Source of the DNA: Bacillota bacterium | GTDB taxonomy: Bacteria > Bacillota_E > JAJZYS01 > JAILZS01 | Reading direction: 5' to 3' | Length of the DNA stretch: 5,148 nucleotides | NCBI GenBank assembly: GCA_021817625.1 | Contig: JAKASY010000202.1 | Location: forward strand, 1 to 5,148 | Program-made: the position numbers and the translations under genes | In this document: positions 1 to 5,148 of the stretch, piece after piece | Layout: the number at the start of each line of letters is the position of its first letter | How positions within the stretch are numbered: position 1 is the first letter of the stretch | Notes under the pieces: model-generated | What the model saw: the letters and a program-made list of their open reading frames with translations, nothing else | Told to the model about the DNA's origin: nothing | Databases searched by the model: none

Positions 1-89
1 CAGACGGCGACGCGCGCGACCTTGGCCGCGCGAGTGCGCGCGCCCAGGGCGTCGAAGTCGGTGCGAATGGCGTCGAGCCCGACGGCCAT
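1..89 (-). CDS. Start of an unidentified protein, cut by the left edge
   Basis: An ATG at base 89 opens a frame of 29 codons that runs off the window at base 1 without a stop. It begins MAVGLDAIRTDFDALGARTR and continues with an Ala/Val/Lys/Arg-rich stretch. The start is supported by a good Shine-Dalgarno sequence, AGGGAGG at 103-97, seven bases before the ATG. There is no signal peptide or membrane segment in the visible part, and I recognise no family from so few residues. It lies on the same strand as the fucose genes, 114 nt after the SDR gene, so it may be the next pathway member (lactonase, keto-deoxy-fuconate dehydrogenase or hydrolase, transporter) or a regulator; that is inference from position only. 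The longer gap and the inverted repeat before it leave open that it is expressed separately from the upstream genes. Confidence 0.6.
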   Translation of the reverse strand, partial: MAVGLDAIRTDFDALGARTRAAKVARVAV

Positions 90-110
90 GACGCTGCCTC
101 CCTGGCTCGA

Positions 111-143
111 TGTAAAAACCGAAACGCGGCTGATGTCCGTCAA
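111..143 (-). promoter_or_regulatory. AT-rich patch before the last gene: possible weak promoter or terminator tail
   Basis: On the minus strand a -35-like TTGACG (143-138) is followed by CGTTTCGG and a run of five T (118-114), in otherwise very GC-rich DNA. No convincing -10 box sits at 16-18 bases from the TTGACG. The nearest candidates (GGTTTT, or TACATC further on) match the consensus poorly. Read instead as the tail of a terminator, the T run follows either the large inverted repeat by eight bases or a small CCG/CGG hairpin (129-127 with 121-119) directly. Both readings are tentative. The base composition contrast is the firmest observation. Confidence 0.25.
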
Positions 144-203
144 CTTCCGCCCGTCGCCATGCTGCTGCGCGTGTCCGCTCAGCCTCCCACCGGACATCAG
201 CCG
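127..203. repeat. Perfect 13-bp inverted repeat with 51-nt spacer
   Basis: Arms CGGCTGATGTCCG (127-139) and CGGACATCAGCCG (191-203) are exact reverse complements. The right arm begins directly after the stop codon of the SDR gene (204-206). A third copy of the core, tgtccg at 172-177, can pair with the same right arm (191-196) over six bases with a 13-nt loop, so the minus-strand RNA could form either a short early hairpin or the long 13-bp stem. The left arm touches a TTGACG and is followed by a T run. Arm centres are 64 bp apart, about six helical turns, which would also suit a pair of operators. Whether it is a terminator, attenuator or protein-binding site cannot be decided from the sequence. 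Confidence 0.7.
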
Positions 204-992
<789 letters not shown>

Positions 993-2270
993 CTAGCCCC
1001 GGAAGCGGTAGCGGTCGAGCGACTCTGGCCGCATCGCCACGGAGTACCCGGACGCGCTCGGCGCGACGTAGGCCGCGTCTCGCACCACGACGGGGTCGAG
1101 GAAGTGCTCGTGCAGGTGGTCGACGTACTCCACCACCCGTCCCTCCTTCGTGCCCGAGAAGCACAGGTAGTCGATCATCGCCAGGTGCTGCACGTACTCG
1201 CACAGGCCGACGCCGCCCGCGTGCGGCAGGACGGGGAGGTCGTAGCGCGCCGCCAGGAGGAGCACGGCCAACACCTCGTTCACCCCGCCCAGGCGGCAGG
1301 CGTCGATCTGCACGATGTCGATCGCGCTGCGGCTCATGAACTGCTTGAAGAGGATCCGGTTCTGGCACATCTCGCCCGTCGCCACCTTCACGGGGGCGAT
1401 CGCCTCGCGGATGCGCCGGTGGCCCTCCACGTCGTCGGGGCTGGTCGGCTCCTCGATGAACCAGGGGCGGGCGAAGGCGAGCTCCCGCATCCAGGCGATC
1501 GCCTCGTCGACCTCCCACACCTGGTTCGCGTCCACCATGAGCGCGCGCTCGGGGCCGATCGCGTCGCGCGCGATGGAAAGGCGCCGCACGTCGTCCGCGA
1601 GGTCGCGCCCCACCTTGAGCTTGACGTGGCGGAAGCCCGCGGCGACCGCCTCGCCGCACAGGCGGCGAACCTTCTCGTCGTCGTAGCCGAGCCAGCCGGC
1701 GCTCGTGGTGTAGCAGGGGTAGCCGGCCTCCAGGAGCTCTGCCCGGCGCTCGCCCTGGCCCGCGCGCCGTGCCCGGAGGAGGGCGAGCGCGTCGTCGGGC
1801 CGTACGGCGTCCGTGATGTAGCGAAAGTCGATGGACGCCAGGAGCTCCTCCGGCTCCATGTCGGCCACGAGCCGCCAGAGGGGCTTTTCCGCCTCGCGCG
1901 CCAGGAGGTCCCAGACGGCGTTCACGACCGCTGCCGTCCCCAGGTGCATGGCGCCCTTGTCCGGGCCGATCCACCGGAGCTGGCTGTCGCCCGTGAGGTG
2001 GCGCCAGAAGCGGGCGGGGCTCTCGCGCACCCAGTCCATCTCGAGGCCGACGACCCGTGGCGCGAGGGCCTCGATGGCGGCGCAGACGACCTCGTTGCCG
2101 CGCCCGATGGTGAACGACAGGCCATGCCCCTCAAGGCCCTGGCGGCTTGTCTCGAGCACCACGTAGGCGGCGGAGTAGTCGGGGTCGGGGTTCATGGCGT
2201 CCGAGCCGTCGAGCGCCTGGGAGGTGGGAAAGCGGATGTCCAGGACGCGCATGCCGGTGATCCGGGTCAA
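993..2270 (-). CDS. fucD: L-fuconate dehydratase, enolase superfamily
   Basis: Mandelate-racemase-like member of the enolase superfamily, 425 residues. It should remove water from L-fuconate to give 2-keto-3-deoxy-L-fuconate (EC 4.2.1.68), using Mg2+. The N-terminal capping part has the family signature DIRFPTS and LDGSDAMNPDPDYSAAYVVL (residues 21-40). The barrel carries KLK (Lys217, Lys219), metal ligands Asp247 (VDANQ), Glu273 (IEEP) and Glu300 (ATGE), and the base dyad Asp323/His350 (PHAGGVGLCEY). These sit exactly one position before the residues I recall for the characterised Xanthomonas campestris enzyme (Asp248, Glu274, Glu301, Asp324, His351). Human ENOSF1 belongs to the same family. 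The protein ends at RYRFRG, somewhat shorter than the roughly 440 residues of those relatives, but the active site is complete. I chose TTG 2270 because AGGAGGT lies six bases upstream and MTRITGMRVLDIRF fits the family start; an ATG at 2252 (419 residues) is the alternative. It lies between lutC and the fucose dehydrogenase gene. Confidence 0.93.
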   Translation of the reverse strand: MTRITGMRVLDIRFPTSQALDGSDAMNPDPDYSAAYVVLETSRQGLEGHGLSFTIGRGNEVVCAAIEALAPRVVGLEMDWVRESPARFWRHLTGDSQLRWIGPDKGAMHLGTAAVVNAVWDLLAREAEKPLWRLVADMEPEELLASIDFRYITDAVRPDDALALLRARRAGQGERRAELLEAGYPCYTTSAGWLGYDDEKVRRLCGEAVAAGFRHVKLKVGRDLADDVRRLSIARDAIGPERALMVDANQVWEVDEAIAWMRELAFARPWFIEEPTSPDDVEGHRRIREAIAPVKVATGEMCQNRILFKQFMSRSAIDIVQIDACRLGGVNEVLAVLLLAARYDLPVLPHAGGVGLCEYVQHLAMIDYLCFSGTKEGRVVEYVDHLHEHFLDPVVVRDAAYVAPSASGYSVAMRPESLDRYRFRG

Positions 2271-2276
2271 CGTACG

Positions 2277-2283
2277 ACCTCCT
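2277..2283 (-). promoter_or_regulatory. Ribosome binding site of fucD, decides the TTG start
   Basis: AGGAGGT on the minus strand is a near-perfect Shine-Dalgarno sequence, six bases before TTG 2270 and 24 bases before the next in-frame ATG (2252). The spacing supports initiation at the TTG. It is the strongest ribosome site I see in the window, which fits a gene separated by 48 nt from its upstream neighbour and so unlikely to rely on translational coupling. Confidence 0.8.
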
Positions 2284-2294
2284 AGCGCATGGCG

Positions 2295-2314
2295 GGCGGC
2301 CCGTCGCGGCCGCC
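2295..2314 (-). other. GC-only hairpin between lutC and fucD
   Basis: GGCGGCC (2295-2301) and GGCCGCC (2308-2314) form a perfect 7-bp stem with a six-base loop, in the 48-nt gap between the lutC stop and fucD. No T run follows it on the minus strand, so it is not a standard intrinsic terminator. It could protect mRNA ends or separate the expression of the Lut and Fuc halves, but in DNA this GC-rich such a stem may be chance. Confidence 0.35.
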
Positions 2315-2318
2315 GCCG

Positions 2319-2996
2319 TCACATGTCCTCGGCGATGACGACGTCCAGCCGGCGCGGCCCGTGCACGCCCTCGACCCGGCTGAGCTCGATGTCCGACGTC
2401 GCCGACGGGCCGGAGATGAGCGTGAGCGCCGTGGGCCGGGCCCGCACCGACGGGCCCAGGCGGCGCATCGCCTCGGGCACCGTGGCGACGACCTGGGAGG
2501 CGAGCACGACCACCACCAGGCGGTCCGGCACGAGGGTGATGGCGCGCCGCCCCTGGCGCTCGCCGCCGTCGAGGATGAGCGTGCCGGTGTCCGCGACGGC
2601 GAGCGCGCAGCCGCTCACCGCGCCCGCGAGGGCGTCGAGGGCGTGCGGCGCAAGGCCGTCGTCCACCACGAGACGGGCGGGCTCGATGGCCGCGAGCCAC
2701 GCTGGCGGTAGCCCACGCGGCACGACGCAGGCGCCGCCCGCGGCGGCGACGCACGCGGCGACGGCGGTCGCGACGCCGGCGTCGCCGCGTACGCGGCATA
2801 CCGTGGCGCGGTAGTCGCCGAGGCGCCCGGCGAGGCGGCGAAGGCGCCGCGCCGGCATGTCCGCCGGGTCGCCCACGCGGTAGCGGCGCGGAGCGGGCGC
2901 GTCCTCGGGCGCGTCATCCGCCTCCGGCGACCGGCCCAGGGCGCGGGCGATGCGCGCGAGCACCTCCGCCCGGGCGTCGCCCTCCTCGACGCTCAC
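2319..2996 (-). CDS. lutC: LutC, L-lactate oxidation complex subunit (LUD domain)
   Basis: Protein of 225 residues, close to the roughly 240 of Bacillus subtilis LutC. It consists of a short N-terminal helix (EVLARIARAL, 11-20), an acidic linker (about 24-34) and a LUD/DUF162 domain. Family hallmarks are ADTGTLIL (135-142), VPDRLVVVV (156-164) and a C-terminal SGPSATSDIE (195-204) followed by GVHGPR (210-215). It has no iron-sulfur cysteine motif, as expected. With LutA and LutB it is required for oxidising L-lactate to pyruvate in the cytoplasm; its exact part in the chemistry is not settled in what I know. The start is GTG 2996, whose last two bases overlap the lutB stop in the tetranucleotide GTGA, with GGGAG at 3009-3005 eight bases upstream. 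The open frame continues upstream to 3728, but that part is out of frame with lutB and has no family features. Confidence 0.92.
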   Translation of the reverse strand: MSVEEGDARAEVLARIARALGRSPEADDAPEDAPAPRRYRVGDPADMPARRLRRLAGRLGDYRATVCRVRGDAGVATAVAACVAAAGGACVVPRGLPPAWLAAIEPARLVVDDGLAPHALDALAGAVSGCALAVADTGTLILDGGERQGRRAITLVPDRLVVVVLASQVVATVPEAMRRLGPSVRARPTALTLISGPSATSDIELSRVEGVHGPRRLDVVIAEDM

Positions 2997-4414
2997 GACG
3001 GCCGCTCCCGCCGCCACCAGCGGCGCAGGCTCTCGCGCGGCACGGCCGGCAGGTCGCGCGTCGCGCTCCAGCCGGAAAGCCCGGGCACCGGCACGCGCCC
3101 GCCGCGCCCGCCCGCGAGCGCCGCCAGCACCTGGGACTGCTCGTAGCGCCGTGGGTCGGCGAACACGCGGCCGATGGCGCGCATCGCCAGGTGCTCCGGC
3201 ATAAGGCGCTCTCCCAGGCCGCCGTGCTCCTCGCGCTCGCGCACGGCGCGCGCGCGCAGGTGCACGAGCAGGCGAGGGATCGGGATGCGCACGGGGCAGA
3301 CGTCGGCGCAGGCGCCGCACAGGCTGGAGGCGTAGGGAAGGCTCTTCGCGGCCGCGTCGTCCGGGCGCAGCTGGGGCGTGAGCACCGCGCCGATCGGCCC
3401 CGGGTAGACCGAGCCGTAGGCGTGGCCGCCCGCGCGCTCGTACACCGGGCAGACGTTCAGGCATGCGGCGCAGCGGATGCAGCGCAGGGCCGTGCGCCCG
3501 AGGGCGTCGGCGAGGGCGCTGGTGCGCCCGTTGTCGACCAGGACGAGGTGCGCCTCCTCGGGCCCGTCGCCGGGCACCACGCCGCCGAACACCGTCGTGT
3601 AGGGATTCATGCGCTCGCCCGTGGCCGAGCGCGCCAGGAGCTGGAGGAAGACCTCGAGGTCCTCGAACGCCGGCACGACCTTCTCGATGCCGACGACGCT
3701 CACGAGCGTGCGCGGCAGCGTGAGGCACATGCGCCCGTTGCCCTCGGACTCCACCACGACCAGGCTGCCGCTCTCGGCCACGGCGAAGTTCGCGCCGCTC
3801 ACCCCGACCGACATGTCGAGGAAGCGCTCGCGCAGGAACCGGCGGGCGGCCTCGGCCAGGGCCGCGGGCTCCGGCTCGAGGTCCGGGAGGCCCATGATGC
3901 GCGCGAAGAGGTCCCTGATCTCGTGGCGGTTCTTGTGGATGGCCGGCACGACGATGTGCGACGGCCGGTCGCCGCCGAGCTGCACGATGAGCTCGGCCAG
4001 GTCGCTCTCCACGGCCTCGACGCCGCGGGCGGCGAGGGCATCGTTGAGGCCGATCTCCTCGGTCGTGAGCGACTTCACCTTGAGGACGCGGCGCGCCCCC
4101 GTCTGGGCGACGACGTCCCCGACGACCCTGGCCGCCTCTACACCGTCGCGCGCCCAGTGCACGTGGCCGCCCCGCGCGGTGAAGGCGGCCTCGAGCTGGA
4201 GGAGGTAGCGGTCGAGGTGGCGCAGGGTGTGGTCCTTGATCGCCGCCGCGCTCTCGCGCAGCGCCTCCCAGTCGTCCACCTCCGCCACGACCTGGGCGCG
4301 CCGCCGCCGGATGGTGCGCGTGGCGCGCGCCAGGTTCTCGCGCAGCTGGCGGTCGCCGAGCGCCGCGCGCGCCGCGGCGGGGAAGGGCCGGTCGGGCCGC
4401 AGGGCGTCCTTCAC
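2993..4414 (-). CDS. lutB: LutB, iron-sulfur L-lactate oxidation subunit
   Basis: Protein of 473 residues, nearly the same length as B. subtilis LutB. Domain order: N-terminal helical region, LUD/DUF162 domain (about 60-300) with the signature GANFAVAESGSLVVVESEG (207-225), then a ferredoxin-like insert and the LutB C-terminal domain. The iron-sulfur motifs are CIRCAACLNVCP (Cys312, 315, 318, 322) and CGACADVCP (Cys366, 369, 373). The tail shows the family pattern GWSATRDLP (448-456) before ESLRRWW. It should carry electrons from L-lactate oxidation with LutA and LutC; the final acceptor is unknown. The start is GTG 4414, overlapping the lutA stop as GTGA, with AAGGGGG at 4430-4424 nine bases upstream. 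The open frame reaches back to 4927, but everything before the GTG overlaps lutA in another frame. It lacks membrane segments and a signal peptide. Confidence 0.95.
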   Translation of the reverse strand: MKDALRPDRPFPAAARAALGDRQLRENLARATRTIRRRRAQVVAEVDDWEALRESAAAIKDHTLRHLDRYLLQLEAAFTARGGHVHWARDGVEAARVVGDVVAQTGARRVLKVKSLTTEEIGLNDALAARGVEAVESDLAELIVQLGGDRPSHIVVPAIHKNRHEIRDLFARIMGLPDLEPEPAALAEAARRFLRERFLDMSVGVSGANFAVAESGSLVVVESEGNGRMCLTLPRTLVSVVGIEKVVPAFEDLEVFLQLLARSATGERMNPYTTVFGGVVPGDGPEEAHLVLVDNGRTSALADALGRTALRCIRCAACLNVCPVYERAGGHAYGSVYPGPIGAVLTPQLRPDDAAAKSLPYASSLCGACADVCPVRIPIPRLLVHLRARAVREREEHGGLGERLMPEHLAMRAIGRVFADPRRYEQSQVLAALAGGRGGRVPVPGLSGWSATRDLPAVPRESLRRWWRRERPS

Positions 4415-5148
4415 GCCGTCTCGCCCCCTTCGTCGGCGCCGGCGGCGAGGATCTCCGCCAGGTGGAGGGTGCGCACGGGCGCTCCCCGGCGCGCGAGGCC
4501 GCCGCCGATGTGCATGAGGCAGGAGCGGTCGGCGGCGCACAGCGTGTCCGCCCCCGTCGCGAGCACGGCGGCGATCTTGTCGGCCAGCATGGCGCTTGAC
4601 ACGTCCGCGTTCTTGAGCGCGAACGTGCCGCCGAAGCCGCAGCAGCTGTCGGCCTCTTCGATCGCGACGAGCTCGAGCTCCCGCACCGCCCCGAGCAGGC
4701 GGTAGGGGCGGTCGCCGAGGCACAGGGAGCGCAGCGAGTGGCAGGTCGGGTGGTAGGCCACGCGGTGGGGGAAGCGCGCGCCCACGTCGGTCACGCCCAG
4801 GCGGTCGGTCAGGAACTCCGTGAGCTCGCACACGCGCGGCGCGAGCGCGTCGACGGCGGCGACCAGGGCCGGGTCGCCGCTCTCCTGCGCCAGCTCCGGG
4901 TAGGCCTCGCGCACGAGCGCGACGCACGACGCGGACGGCGCGACCACCGCCTCGCTCGCCTCGAACGCGCGCACGAAGTTTCGCACCATGGGCAGCGCCT
5001 CGCGCCGGTAGCCCGTGTTCACGTGCATCTGCCCGCAGCAGGTCTGCGTCGGCGGAAAGTCCACCGCAACGCCGAGGCGCTCCAGCACACGCACCGTGGC
5101 GCGGCCGGCGTCCGGGTAGAGCGTATCCACTAGGCAGGTGGCGAAGAG
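4411..5148 (-). CDS. lutA: LutA, cysteine-rich (CCG) L-lactate oxidation subunit, start outside window
   Basis: The visible 245 residues begin LFATCLVDTLYPDAG and are open to the right edge. B. subtilis LutA (about 238 residues) has roughly four residues before the matching LF, so the true start should lie only a dozen or so bases past 5148. A GTG at 5130 is in frame but internal, because starting there would remove the first cluster cysteine. Two CCG domains are seen: Cys5, CCG at 37-39 and Cys75; then Cys136, CCG at 169-171 (SCCGFGGTF) and Cys210 (SCLMHIGG), counted from the edge. These motifs hold iron-sulfur clusters as in heterodisulfide reductase subunit B and glycolate oxidase GlcF. 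With LutB and LutC it oxidises L-lactate to pyruvate. GlcF-like or other 2-hydroxyacid roles are the alternative, but the lutABC order argues for lactate. It is the first visible gene of the operon; the promoter is not in view. Confidence 0.95.
   Translation of the reverse strand, partial: LFATCLVDTLYPDAGRATVRVLERLGVAVDFPPTQTCCGQMHVNTGYRREALPMVRNFVRAFEASEAVVAPSASCVALVREAYPELAQESGDPALVAAVDALAPRVCELTEFLTDRLGVTDVGARFPHRVAYHPTCHSLRSLCLGDRPYRLLGAVRELELVAIEEADSCCGFGGTFALKNADVSSAMLADKIAAVLATGADTLCAADRSCLMHIGGGLARRGAPVRTLHLAEILAAGADEGGETA

Noticed and set aside
140..160. Six-codon minus-strand leader ORF (MATGGS) inside the inverted repeat loop
   Set aside because: It has no Shine-Dalgarno sequence and no run of regulatory codons, so a leader peptide is not supported, although its stop lies next to the left arm.
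2319..3728. LutC frame extended upstream to 3728
   Set aside because: The added part overlaps lutB in another frame and is Arg/Ala/Pro-rich without family features. LutC similarity begins at the GTG at 2996, which has a ribosome site.
3191..4705. 504-codon open frame on the plus strand
   Set aside because: It is a shadow of lutB and part of lutA, with the same biased His/Arg/Ala/Val composition and no domain, while the minus strand gives full-length, motif-bearing LutB and LutA.
2993..4927. LutB frame extended upstream to 4927
   Set aside because: The first 171 codons overlap lutA out of frame and are low-complexity Arg/Ala/Gly. The GTG at 4414 gives the normal family length.
4411..5130. 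LutA starting at the GTG at 5130
   Set aside because: Upstream codons to the window edge (LFATCL) match the family and include the first cluster cysteine, so the gene starts beyond 5148.

Overview
The window is very GC-rich bacterial DNA, with G/C at most third codon positions and frequent GTG and TTG starts. It carries one tightly packed run of genes, all on the minus strand. Nothing in it fixes the phylum. The compact operon, the LutABC proteins and the enolase-type sugar-acid dehydratase would fit many free-living, carbohydrate-using, high-GC bacteria. There is no insertion sequence, CRISPR array, tRNA or rRNA.

In the direction of transcription (right to left) the order is: lutA (cut by the right edge), lutB, lutC, an L-fuconate dehydratase of the enolase superfamily (fucD), an SDR dehydrogenase closely resembling bacterial L-fucose dehydrogenases, then a 114-nt intergenic stretch with a perfect 13-bp inverted repeat, and the first 29 codons of an unidentified gene that leaves the window at base 1. 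lutA/lutB and lutB/lutC each overlap by the same four bases (GTGA). The lutC-fucD gap is 48 nt and the fucD-SDR gap is 12 nt, so one transcript is likely; its main promoter would lie to the right of the window.

The genes make metabolic sense together. The SDR would oxidise L-fucose (or a similar sugar) to the lactone. After lactone opening, FucD would dehydrate L-fuconate to 2-keto-3-deoxy-L-fuconate. The non-phosphorylative route then ends in pyruvate plus L-lactate (dehydrogenase/hydrolase branch) or pyruvate plus L-lactaldehyde (aldolase branch, needing one more oxidation to lactate). LutABC, an iron-sulfur L-lactate oxidation complex, would turn that lactate into a second pyruvate. The lactonase, the keto-deoxy-fuconate dehydrogenase and hydrolase (or aldolase), the transporter and the regulator are not in the window and are expected just outside it. 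The individual families are known. The points worth following up are the fused lactate-recovery arrangement, the inverted repeat before the last gene, and that unassigned gene.
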